From Kiritimatiellales bacterium (GTDB lineage: Bacteria > Verrucomicrobiota > Kiritimatiellia > Kiritimatiellales > Pontiellaceae): a stretch of DNA of 10,964 nucleotides. A program made the position numbers and the translations under genes. The DNA lies in assembly GCA_021734595.1 (NCBI GenBank), contig JAIPIO010000131.1, forward strand, positions 1 to 10,964, written 5' to 3'. Below are positions 1 to 6,273 of this stretch, one piece after another. Each line of letters starts with the position of its first letter. The first letter of the stretch is position 1. Below the pieces are notes generated by a model, which was given only the letters and a program-made list of their open reading frames with translations, ran no database searches and was not told where the DNA came from.

Positions 1-597
1 CCCTGCCACCTGGCGAGCATCCCGCTGATTGTCGCCTATGTGAACGGCCAGGATGTAAAGTCCACCCGCCACGCCGCCGGGCTTTCGACACTCTTTTCCG
101 TCGGCATTCTAATTATGATGGCGGTTATCGGCGTCATCACCGCGCTGGCCGGGCGCATGACCGGCGACGCCGGATCGGTGGGTGGCTATATGATGAGCGC
201 GGTGTTCATCCTGATCGGATTGCATCTGATGGATGTCATCTCGATTCCATGGTTTGGAACCCGGAAGGAAAAGGTTCACCGCAAGGGCGCGTGGGGGGCG
301 CTGATGCTCGGGGTGATTTTCGGCTTTGCCTCCGGCCCATGCACTTTCGCTTTTCTCGCGCCGGTGCTGGCGGTGGTTTTCAATACGGCGGCAGACAACA
401 CGCTGTTCGGTGCGGCGTTGCTGGCGCTCTACGGGCTTGGCCACTGCGCGGTGCTCATTATCGCCGGAACCTCGGTGGAGCGCGCCCAGCACTTTGCCAA
501 TTGGAACCGCGAAACCAAGACTGCCGCGCGGGTCAAGTCGGTCTTTGGAGTCCTGCTGATTCTGGCAGGACTCTACTTTCTGTATAAAACGCTTTAG
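1..597 (+). CDS. CcdA/DsbD-type membrane protein, ArsG-like, 5'-truncated
   Basis: This reading frame is open from the first base, so the gene begins left of the window. The GTG at 40 is internal, because the upstream residues PCHLASIPLIVAY already match the family. About 198 residues are visible. They contain a first half-motif with a proline-cysteine pair (residues 1-2) and a second, symmetry-related one, GPCTFAFLAPVL (about 111-122), which is the paired-cysteine pattern of the CcdA/DsbD transmembrane fold. Roughly five to six hydrophobic segments can be seen, ending in a C-terminal helix near FGVLLILAGLYFLY. CcdA proteins carry reducing equivalents across the inner membrane from thioredoxin. 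The ArsG-like branch sits in arsenic clusters and is proposed to take part in export of aromatic arsenicals. The arsenite exporter 18 bases downstream favours that reading. The CcdA-type fold is confident; the ArsG role is inferred from context. Confidence 0.82.
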   Translation, partial: PCHLASIPLIVAYVNGQDVKSTRHAAGLSTLFSVGILIMMAVIGVITALAGRMTGDAGSVGGYMMSAVFILIGLHLMDVISIPWFGTRKEKVHRKGAWGALMLGVIFGFASGPCTFAFLAPVLAVVFNTAADNTLFGAALLALYGLGHCAVLIIAGTSVERAQHFANWNRETKTAARVKSVFGVLLILAGLYFLYKTL

Positions 598-615
598 TGC
601 AAGGAACACACTGCA

Positions 616-1794
616 ATGAAAATGGAAACCAAGGAATCGATGAGCATCTTTGAACGCTATCTGACTCTCTGGGTTGGACTGTGCATTGCGGGCGGGATTC
701 TGCTCGGAAAAATTGCGCCGGGCATCGCCGCAAAACTTGACGGGATGTCGCTGACGGTTAACGGCGCGCCCGTCGTATCAATTCCCATCGCCATCTGCCT
801 CTTTTTCATGATGTATCCCATCATGGTGAAAATCGATTTCGGCGAGGTGGTCAAAGCCGGGAAGAGCGCGAAACCCGTCGGGCTGACCCTGCTGATCAAC
901 TGGCTTATCAAGCCGTTCACCATGTATGCCATCGCCTACCTTTTTCTCGGCGTGCTTTTCAAAGGGTTCATCGGTGCGGACGCGATCGACACCATTCGAA
1001 TGCCCTTCGGCCTGAATCTGGACGTTGGAGCAACCCATGGCGCGGGTACCGTTGTGCTTGAGAGCGGAGTCAAAATGCTGACCGTCCCGCTGTGGCGCAG
1101 CTATCTCGCGGGCTGCATCCTGCTGGGCATTGCGCCCTGTACCGCCATGGTACTGGTATGGGGCCATCTCGCAAAGGGCAGTGCCGGCCACACGCTGGTC
1201 ATGGTAGCCATCAACTCGCTGATGATGCTCCTGCTCTACGGCCCGCTCGGCGGCTTCCTGCTGGGCGTCGGACGGCTTCCCGTTCCATGGCAGGCGCTGC
1301 TGCTTTCCATTTCGGTATACGTCGCCCTGCCCCTCGCGGCCGGCTATGTTTCCCGCAAGTGGATCATCGGATCCAAGGGCAAGGAATGGTTCACGGAAAA
1401 ATTCCTGCATGTGCTCACCCCCGTCACGATCATCGCCCTGCTGGCGACCCTGGTGCTGCTCTTCTCCTTCAAAGGCGACGTGATCCTGGCCAATCCGCTC
1501 ACCATTGTATGGATCGCCATTCCGCTCTTCATCCAGACCGTCCTGATCTTCGCCATCGGTTTTGTGCTGTCGAAAGCCATCGGCCTCTCCTACGAAGACG
1601 CCGCACCCTCGGCGATGATCGGCGCATCCAACCATTTCGAAGTGGCCATCGCCACCGCCTGCATGCTCTTCGGCATCTCCTCCGGCGCGGCACTCGCCAC
1701 CGTGGTCGGCGTGCTGATCGAAGTGCCTCTTATGCTTAAGCTCGTTCAGTTTTGCCTGAAACATCAGGACTATTTCAAAAAACAGGAAATATAG
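616..1794 (+). CDS. acr3: ACR3-family arsenite efflux transporter
   Basis: This 392-residue inner-membrane protein is an ACR3-type arsenite exporter of the BART superfamily, which expels As(III) using the proton motive force. The N-terminus (ERYLTLWVGLCIAGGILLG, about 13-31) and the segment MMYPIMVKIDFGEV (about 65-78) are typical. The key cysteine lies in GIAPCTAMVLVWGHL (C175), and the conserved glutamate in GASNHFEVAIATA (E342). About ten hydrophobic segments fit the family fold. It is somewhat longer than many bacterial ACR3 proteins because the loop before the cysteine helix (about residues 120-160) is enlarged. The ATG at 616 follows an AAGGAA ribosome site at about 601; ATGs at 622 and 640 are weaker alternatives. 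It lies 18 bases after the CcdA-like gene and one base before the next permease, so the three are almost certainly co-transcribed. Confidence 0.93.
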   Translation: MKMETKESMSIFERYLTLWVGLCIAGGILLGKIAPGIAAKLDGMSLTVNGAPVVSIPIAICLFFMMYPIMVKIDFGEVVKAGKSAKPVGLTLLINWLIKPFTMYAIAYLFLGVLFKGFIGADAIDTIRMPFGLNLDVGATHGAGTVVLESGVKMLTVPLWRSYLAGCILLGIAPCTAMVLVWGHLAKGSAGHTLVMVAINSLMMLLLYGPLGGFLLGVGRLPVPWQALLLSISVYVALPLAAGYVSRKWIIGSKGKEWFTEKFLHVLTPVTIIALLATLVLLFSFKGDVILANPLTIVWIAIPLFIQTVLIFAIGFVLSKAIGLSYEDAAPSAMIGASNHFEVAIATACMLFGISSGAALATVVGVLIEVPLMLKLVQFCLKHQDYFKKQEI

Positions 1795-1795
1795 A

Positions 1796-2752
1796 ATGTT
1801 CCAATGGTTGGATAATCTGGTTACGAAACTGGTGGAGGGCGTGTTCGGCCTATCCGTCGAAACGCAGCTCGGCAGCAGCGTGCATTTCTTTTTCTACGAC
1901 GTGGTCAAGATCCTGATCCTGTTGTCGCTGATGATCTTCACCATTTCGTACCTGCGCAGCTTTTTCCAGCCGCAGAAAACCAAGGCGATGCTCGAACGCA
2001 TCCACGGGCCGAAGGCGCACATCGCGGCCTCGCTGCTCGGCATCATCACCCCGTTCTGCTCGTGCTCGTCCGTCCCGATCTTCATCGGTTTCGTCGAAGC
2101 GGGAATCCCGCTCGGCGTCACCTTCTCGTTCCTCGTCACCTCCCCCATTGTCAACGAAGCGGCCTTTGCGATCCTGCTGGCCTCCTTCGGGTGGAAGGTG
2201 GCCGTCACCTATGCCGCCATGGGCGTAATCATCGGCGTGGTCAGCGGAATGATCATCGGCCGCTTCAGCCCCGAAAAATATTTGGAGCAGGAAGTCTTCG
2301 AAGGCGAGGCGTTCAACAAGCTCCGCCCGGACATGACGCAGAAGGAGCGGCTCGCCTACGCCGCCGAACACACCACCGACATCCTCAAGCGCATCTGGCT
2401 CTACCTGCTCATCGGCATCGCTATTGGCGGCGCCATCCATGGCTGGGCACCCGCCGACATTCTCGCGAAATATGCCGGAAGCGACAACCCGCTCAGCGTC
2501 GTCATCGCCGTGCTGTGCGGCATCCCGCTCTACTCCAACGCGCTCGGCACCATTCCGATTGCCGAGGCGCTCATCGGCAAAGGCGTCGGCATCGGCACGG
2601 CACTGGCCTTCATGATGGCGGTCACCGCGCTGTCGTTTCCGGAAATGGTGTTGCTGCGCAAGGTCATGAAGCCGCGTCTCATCGCCATCTTTGTCGGCAC
2701 CGCCGCCATCGGCATCCTGCTTGTTGGCTGGTTGTTTAACTTGATTTTTTAG
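1796..2752 (+). CDS. ArsP/DUF318-family permease
   Basis: This 318-residue polytopic membrane protein belongs to the ArsP_1 (PF03773, former DUF318) permease group. The diagnostic block is TPFCSCSSVPIFIGF (about 85-99), with C88 and C90, followed by GVTFSFLVTSPIVNEAAF (107-124). The mirrored second half has CGIPLYSNALGTIPIAEAL (241-259) and a third cysteine, C241. About eight hydrophobic segments are visible, with a charged cytoplasmic linker at about 157-198. Characterised ArsP proteins export trivalent organoarsenicals through cysteine ligands; other members of the family move different metals or remain uncharacterised. The ATG lies one base after the acr3 stop, with an AGGAA ribosome site at 1784-1788 inside the end of acr3, so translation is probably coupled. 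Substrate is inferred from the neighbours: an organic or inorganic As(III) species is most likely. Confidence 0.85.
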   Translation: MFQWLDNLVTKLVEGVFGLSVETQLGSSVHFFFYDVVKILILLSLMIFTISYLRSFFQPQKTKAMLERIHGPKAHIAASLLGIITPFCSCSSVPIFIGFVEAGIPLGVTFSFLVTSPIVNEAAFAILLASFGWKVAVTYAAMGVIIGVVSGMIIGRFSPEKYLEQEVFEGEAFNKLRPDMTQKERLAYAAEHTTDILKRIWLYLLIGIAIGGAIHGWAPADILAKYAGSDNPLSVVIAVLCGIPLYSNALGTIPIAEALIGKGVGIGTALAFMMAVTALSFPEMVLLRKVMKPRLIAIFVGTAAIGILLVGWLFNLIF

Positions 2753-2814
2753 AAACCACGCCATACACCCAACACACGGAAATTCAGAATAATACGCAGT
2801 ACGAAATATGCACT

Positions 2815-3324
2815 ATGAACGATTTCATAAAAGCCTACGCCAAATTCGAAATCCGCCTGCGCGAGATGATGGTTGCGGTCTGCGGCAACATGTGCGGTAT
2901 GTGCACGGCCTGCTGCTGCCGCGCCGATATCTGCGAGGAGGCGTGCGACAGCGCCTTCCTGCAGCTGCTGCTCAAACGCCAGGGATTCACAGAATTCGAT
3001 TTCGACGACCATTACGGCTGGCTCGAAACCGCAGGCTGCCGGCTCGAATACGGCCGACCGCCCGTCTGCTACGAATATTTCTGCGACGAGCTGATCGAAG
3101 CCATGCCCGATGATCACTTCCGCGAAACCATGCGCCGCGCCGGGCTGCTCATCGACGACATTGGGCGGAACGCCCTCGGCGACATCCACCTCACCGAAAT
3201 CCGCAACCCCACTGACCTCGAACAGGTTTCCGTGGAGCGCCTTTTCCAAAGGCTGGAAAAAGCGAATGTGGAGCTGACGGAAATTTTCCAATCATTGGAA
3301 AAAGGCCTCCAAGGTCTGGAATAA
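2815..3324 (+). CDS. Small cysteine-cluster protein, YkgJ-like
   Basis: This is a soluble 169-residue protein of unknown function. It has eleven cysteines: C23, C27, C30, C33-C35, C40 and C44 in the N-terminal knot (CGNMCGMCTACCC), then C75, C85 and C90 (the latter two in VCYEYFC). The spacing resembles the YkgJ-type CxxCxxCC cluster proteins, which are thought to bind Zn or Fe, but the match is loose. The C-terminal 30 residues contain three F/L-Q-x-L-E repeats, each written by a TTCCA...TGGAA palindrome, and the stop codon follows the third directly. The gene lies 62 bases after the permease, with no strong ribosome site before the ATG at 2815; ATGs at 2866 and 2869 are alternatives. It may belong to the arsenic operon or stand alone. 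It ends 22 bases from the convergent C92 gene. Metal binding is likely; a role in metalloid handling is only a guess. Confidence 0.75.
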   Translation: MNDFIKAYAKFEIRLREMMVAVCGNMCGMCTACCCRADICEEACDSAFLQLLLKRQGFTEFDFDDHYGWLETAGCRLEYGRPPVCYEYFCDELIEAMPDDHFRETMRRAGLLIDDIGRNALGDIHLTEIRNPTDLEQVSVERLFQRLEKANVELTEIFQSLEKGLQGLE

Positions 3325-3342
3325 TTCCTCCCACGGTTGGAA
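3242..3342. repeat. Cluster of four TTCCA/TGGAA palindromes
   Basis: Four members of one palindrome family lie within 100 bases. Two are clear: 3242-3260 (TTTTCCA, five-base centre, TGGAAAA) and 3284-3302 (nine-base arms around a single centre base). Two are decayed: 3308-3320 (TCCA, five bases, TGGA) and about 3328-3342 (CTCCCACGGTTGGAA, one arm damaged). The first three lie in the end of the cysteine-cluster gene and encode FQRLE, FQSLE and LQGLE. The fourth lies between the convergent genes. The arms are short and lack a T-tract, so they are not typical intrinsic terminators. Confidence 0.85.
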
Positions 3343-3346
3343 TCCT

Positions 3347-5035
3347 CTACTTCTGCAGCAAATCCCACTTAGGGCGCGCCCAGCTTTGCCTAAAGGCTTC
3401 CAGTCCGCGCTCCTCGACTCGGCCGGTTTTTTCGACGGCGTCGAGGAACAGGACAAATTCAAACCGGTCGTCAAAGTTTACGATGCACTGTTCGACCAAC
3501 TGGTTGGGCGGGAGCAGCAGACGTCCGTTGATGATTTCAGGCTCGAAAGGAAGCTTGTGGCCCGGGCGGTAGGCCTTGTAGACGAGTTCGGAGCAGACCA
3601 GTTCGTTGTCGGTTGAAAAATCGAAGTTGAGGTCGTAGGGCTTGCCGTAGTGCGAGAAGGCGGCAAGCAGCGCCTTGAATTTATCCGCCTTGGAGACCTT
3701 GGGGCGGACGACCGCGAGATAGTCGCACCTGGCGCTGGTTTCCAATGATTGGAAAACAACACCGGGACGGATGGCTTCAATTACAGTCATTGGAAATCCG
3801 TCTTCGGATTTTTCCAGAGTCTGGAAAACCTCGGGATAGAGCGCCTTGATGGTTTCCAATGGTTGGAAACCGAGCTCGGAGAAATAGTCGTCGATTTCGG
3901 CGGGGGTTCCGACATACAGCGCCACGTGCGGCCAGAAGCCGGGAATGCCGATGTTGGTCATGTGCCAGTTGCGGCGCTGCACGAGGATGTCGCCGGGGCG
4001 GAAACGATCTTTGTACTGGGCGATGATTTCGGGCGTGATGAGGTAGTCGCGCTTGGCGGTGCGGATGTAGCTCATCTGGATCGCCACTTTTTTCTGCACG
4101 GGAAGGAATGTTTCGAAGGCGGCGCGTTCGAGGAATTCGAGCGGGTTATCGACAAACACTTCGGGATTGTCGCCAAGCCGTTTGTAGAATTCCTTCCGGC
4201 GCGCCTCGAAGTCGGCGATGGTGGCGGGTTCGATGGAAATGTCTTTCTTGACCAGCTCGTAGTAGGCGGTTCCGGCGTTTATGCGGAGCATGACCTGGGG
4301 ATGGGTGATCCGCTGTTTCATATTGAAGAAACTGTCGGCGGGTATGCCCTCCCCCTCTTCGTTGAGCAGGGTTTTCATGAATTCGTTTTCGCCGACCATT
4401 CCGACAATTTGCAAGCAGGCGTTGTACTGGGTGATGTAGGAGGCATAGGCGATGAAAAAGGCGTCGGAATGCAACTGCGGCTCGGCAACATAGTCGATCT
4501 GATGGAAGCCGCGGTATTTGCCCTTGAGCATGTCGAACTCGAGGAAGGCCATTACGCCGTCGCGCCATCGGCGGCGGATTTCCGCGCGCTCTTCGCCTGT
4601 GAGTGTGTCGATGTTTTTTGCAAGCAGTCCGTTTTTTTCAAAGGCCGCAACAAGGTCGTCACCGGTTTTGCGGAGCATGTGGTAGGTGCCAAGATCGGTG
4701 GCGATTTCGGAGCGCAGCTCGCCGGCGGCCATTTTTGCCAGCGGACTGGTTTCGACGGGGAACAGCGCCCAGGTGACGTAGAACGCGATCAGCAGAAGCA
4801 ACGCGACCACAGTGTGCGGCAGGAAGGGCCGCGTCTTCTTCTTGATGATGATTTTCCGCACCCGCAGCAGGCGGCGGTTGATGCGGTATGAGACCATGAT
4901 CGGAATCCAGCCCGCCGCAAGCAGGATGAACGCCCAGAGACGGTGATGCGGATAGCCGACCTTCAGGCCAAGCACCGCCCCGGCGAGCACAACCAGCAGG
5001 GGCGTAACGAGCAGCAGGCGCTTATTCTTCAGCAT
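3347..5035 (-). CDS. Membrane-anchored permuted papain-like hydrolase, C92 (YiiX/YaeF type)
   Basis: This 562-residue protein has three N-terminal hydrophobic segments (about 6-28, 33-50 and 73-92) separated by a basic stretch, then a large soluble part. The helical region at about 95-340 matches nothing I know. The C-terminal domain (about 345-530) carries the permuted NlpC/P60-like pattern: RPGDILVQRR (346-355), the His motif GFWPHVALYVG (H370) and, late in the chain, the Cys motif LVCSELVYKAY (C481). In this superfamily the Cys and His form a thiol catalytic centre, with amidase or lipid-directed acyl hydrolase activity proposed. Three palindromes between His and Cys encode FQPLE, FQTLE and FQSLE (about residues 390-432). 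The start overlaps the end of the phosphatidyltransferase gene by 14 bases, giving a translationally coupled pair. That pairing suggests an envelope lipid or lipid-linked substrate, which is an inference. Confidence 0.85.
   Translation of the reverse strand: MLKNKRLLLVTPLLVVLAGAVLGLKVGYPHHRLWAFILLAAGWIPIMVSYRINRRLLRVRKIIIKKKTRPFLPHTVVALLLLIAFYVTWALFPVETSPLAKMAAGELRSEIATDLGTYHMLRKTGDDLVAAFEKNGLLAKNIDTLTGEERAEIRRRWRDGVMAFLEFDMLKGKYRGFHQIDYVAEPQLHSDAFFIAYASYITQYNACLQIVGMVGENEFMKTLLNEEGEGIPADSFFNMKQRITHPQVMLRINAGTAYYELVKKDISIEPATIADFEARRKEFYKRLGDNPEVFVDNPLEFLERAAFETFLPVQKKVAIQMSYIRTAKRDYLITPEIIAQYKDRFRPGDILVQRRNWHMTNIGIPGFWPHVALYVGTPAEIDDYFSELGFQPLETIKALYPEVFQTLEKSEDGFPMTVIEAIRPGVVFQSLETSARCDYLAVVRPKVSKADKFKALLAAFSHYGKPYDLNFDFSTDNELVCSELVYKAYRPGHKLPFEPEIINGRLLLPPNQLVEQCIVNFDDRFEFVLFLDAVEKTGRVEERGLEAFRQSWARPKWDLLQK
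3739..3755. repeat. TTTCCAAT-ATTGGAAA palindrome inside the C92 gene
   Basis: Perfect eight-base arms flank a single centre base. On the coding (minus) strand it reads in the frame TTC CAA TCA TTG GAA, giving FQSLE, within GVVFQSLETSARCDYLAV. The residues around it look like ordinary family sequence, so part of this motif could be native rather than inserted. Confidence 0.85.
3810..3828. repeat. TTTTCCAGA-TCTGGAAAA palindrome inside the C92 gene
   Basis: Perfect nine-base arms flank one centre base. It differs from the other copies at inner-arm positions, but symmetrically on both arms, so pairing is kept. It encodes FQTLE on the minus strand (VFQTLEKSED). Confidence 0.85.
3851..3871. repeat. 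GGTTTCCAA-TTGGAAACC palindrome inside the C92 gene
   Basis: Nine-base arms flank a three-base centre (TGG). It encodes FQPLE on the minus strand (LGFQPLETIKA). It lies 40-50 bases from the preceding copy, so this linker region of the protein is dense in palindromes. Confidence 0.85.
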
Positions 5036-5687
5036 CGCGTTTGTTCTCCATGTCGATTTTCCAAAGCGCCTTCTGCGTTTGATAGACCGTCACAAACAGG
5101 GCAAATACCGCGCCGGCCAGCACCATCGGCAGCACGCGCGCAATCTGGAACCTGTGCGCCAGAAAAATAATCAGCGTGTTGGCGATGATGAAAATCAACC
5201 GCACCTCCGTCGGCCCGATTTTCATGTAGCTGATTTTGAATGCGCCCGTAGCGGCGAAGGAGAGGAAGGAGTTGACCATGAATGCGCCAAAGAGCGCGAG
5301 GATGTAGAAGAGCATGTATTTGTTGTAGTCCTCCACCAGCAGGCCGTAGCCGATCAGAATGGAACAGAGGAACAGGTAGTCGAGGAAATGATCCATGTAG
5401 TACCCCCACTTGATCAGCCCCGTGTTGCGCTGCCGTCCGATTTCGCCGTCGAGCAGGTCGGTGATGTACTGCCCGAAGATGGAAAACGAGACCACCCACA
5501 GGTAATGGATGTTGTAGCGGGCCAGGAAACTGAACCCGATGATCAGCGCGCACCAAAGCAGCGAGGTCAGCGTCAGGTGGTAGGTTTCGACACGCAACGG
5601 CACCTTCGGCACCAGCCAGTGCTTGAGCCTGTTTTCAGCATCGGCCAGCAGCCAGGTGCCCTCTTTTTTATCCCCATGAAACGCCAT
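5022..5687 (-). CDS. CDP-alcohol phosphatidyltransferase family protein
   Basis: This 221-residue inner-membrane enzyme carries the CDP-alcohol phosphatidyltransferase signature: D77-x2-D80-G81-x2-G84-R85, nine residues, then G95-x3-D99-x3-D103 (DLLDGEIGR ... GYYMDHFLD). The four aspartates bind the metal and CDP-alcohol. The usual alanine before the arginine is glycine here. The family transfers a phosphatidyl or phospho-alcohol group from a CDP-activated donor to an acceptor such as glycerol phosphate, serine or inositol phosphate; the acceptor cannot be read from the sequence. About six hydrophobic segments are visible. The frame stays open upstream to 5864, but the start at 5687 is chosen because GGAGGA at 5692-5697 precedes it by four bases and the upstream residues look non-coding. 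It overlaps the C92 gene by 14 bases and is the first gene of that pair. Confidence 0.87.
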   Translation of the reverse strand: MAFHGDKKEGTWLLADAENRLKHWLVPKVPLRVETYHLTLTSLLWCALIIGFSFLARYNIHYLWVVSFSIFGQYITDLLDGEIGRQRNTGLIKWGYYMDHFLDYLFLCSILIGYGLLVEDYNKYMLFYILALFGAFMVNSFLSFAATGAFKISYMKIGPTEVRLIFIIANTLIIFLAHRFQIARVLPMVLAGAVFALFVTVYQTQKALWKIDMENKRDAEE

Positions 5688-5691
5688 GATT

Positions 5692-5697
5692 TCCTCC
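5692..5697 (-). promoter_or_regulatory. Ribosome binding site that fixes the phosphatidyltransferase start
   Basis: GGAGGA on the minus strand lies four bases before the ATG at 5687. It is the strongest Shine-Dalgarno match in this region and rules against the upstream start at 5864. Confidence 0.8.
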
Positions 5698-5801
5698 GGT
5701 GAAGACTGTCGTAATTCGTACCACAGGCAGAACAGGGTTTGGAGACAAAACAAACAAAATGATTCCGCCGACCGCCTAACAAAAAAAACATAAACTTTGT
5801 G

Positions 5802-5830
5802 TTTACAACCCTGCGGCAAGTGGGTATCAA
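5802..5830 (+). promoter_or_regulatory. Candidate sigma70-type promoter for the histone-like gene
   Basis: TTTACA (5802-5807) and TATCAA (5825-5830) are separated by 17 bases and lie about 45 bases before the ATG at 5876. Position and spacing fit a housekeeping promoter. Each hexamer has two mismatches to consensus, so this is only a candidate. Confidence 0.35.
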
Positions 5831-5875
5831 CGGCGGCGCATGGCCAAATGATGCATTTAACCAAGGAGAATTACT

Positions 5876-6169
5876 ATGGCAGAAAAAAAAGCAACGAAGA
5901 CGACAGCCAAGAAAACCGCGGCCAAAAAGGCCCCGGCCAAAAAACCGGAAGCCACGAAAGCACCCGCCAAGAAAGCGGTTGCCAAAAAGGCTCCGGCCAA
6001 GAAACCCGCCGCGAAGAAACCGGCGAAAAAAGCCGCCAGGTCGCAGTACACGGCCGAGCAGCTTTACACCATGGTGGAAACCGCAGCCTATTTTGCGGCC
6101 GTGAACGATGGGTTCCAGAAAGATCCCTCGTCCTATTGGCTGCAGGCTGAAAAAGAAGTCAATGGCTAA
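5876..6169 (+). CDS. Histone-H1-like lysine/alanine-rich protein with DUF2934-like C-terminus
   Basis: This is a 97-residue basic protein. Residues 1-55 are almost entirely K, A, P and T, built from repeats of the type KKAPAKK, as in the C-terminal tail of histone H1 and bacterial H1-like DNA-compacting proteins. Residues 57-97 differ: YTAEQLYTMVETAAYFAAVNDGF, then DPSSYWLQAEKEV. This resembles the DUF2934 pattern (aromatic-rich helix, GF, then a W-x-x-AE block). The basic part probably binds DNA or RNA without sequence specificity; the tail may serve in protein contact. AAGGAGAA precedes the ATG at a good distance. The gene stands alone, divergent from the phosphatidyltransferase operon, and ends at a strong terminator. 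Such stand-alone small basic genes are often highly expressed. The nucleoid role is an inference. Confidence 0.85.
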   Translation: MAEKKATKTTAKKTAAKKAPAKKPEATKAPAKKAVAKKAPAKKPAAKKPAKKAARSQYTAEQLYTMVETAAYFAAVNDGFQKDPSSYWLQAEKEVNG

Positions 6170-6191
6170 CCGGTTGCTGCTTCGGTTATAC

Positions 6192-6225
6192 AAAAAGGAC
6201 CGTCCGTCAGGGCGGTCCTTTTTTT
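6192..6225 (+). terminator. Intrinsic terminator, probably bidirectional
   Basis: The stem pairs GGACCG (6197-6202) with CGGTCC (6213-6218), extended inward by a G-T and two G-C pairs around the loop GTCA. A flanking A-run (6192-6196) pairs with the T-run (6219-6225). On the plus strand it ends the histone-like gene. On the minus strand the A-run becomes a T-run, so it can also end the vWA-like gene that stops at 6274. Confidence 0.9.
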
Positions 6226-6273
6226 ATTTTGCCTTACGGACCAGCGCTGTCTGGCAATTCAGTTGCGATGGGC

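Noticed and set aside
2773..2814. AT-rich leader before the cysteine-cluster gene, resembling scattered ACGCAGTACGAAAT-like intergenic sequence
   Set aside because: Only one copy is visible and the resemblance is from memory; no promoter or ribosome site could be assigned with confidence.
3749..4891. Plus-strand open frame of 380 residues over the C92 gene
   Set aside because: It is antisense to a protein with clear His and Cys motifs, and has a composition typical of a shadow frame.
5688..5864. Upstream extension of the phosphatidyltransferase
   Set aside because: The residues look non-coding and GGAGGA directly precedes the ATG at 5687.
5857..6051. Minus-strand Ala/Phe-rich frame that looks like a membrane protein
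   Set aside because: It is the complement of the lysine-rich repeats of the histone-like gene.
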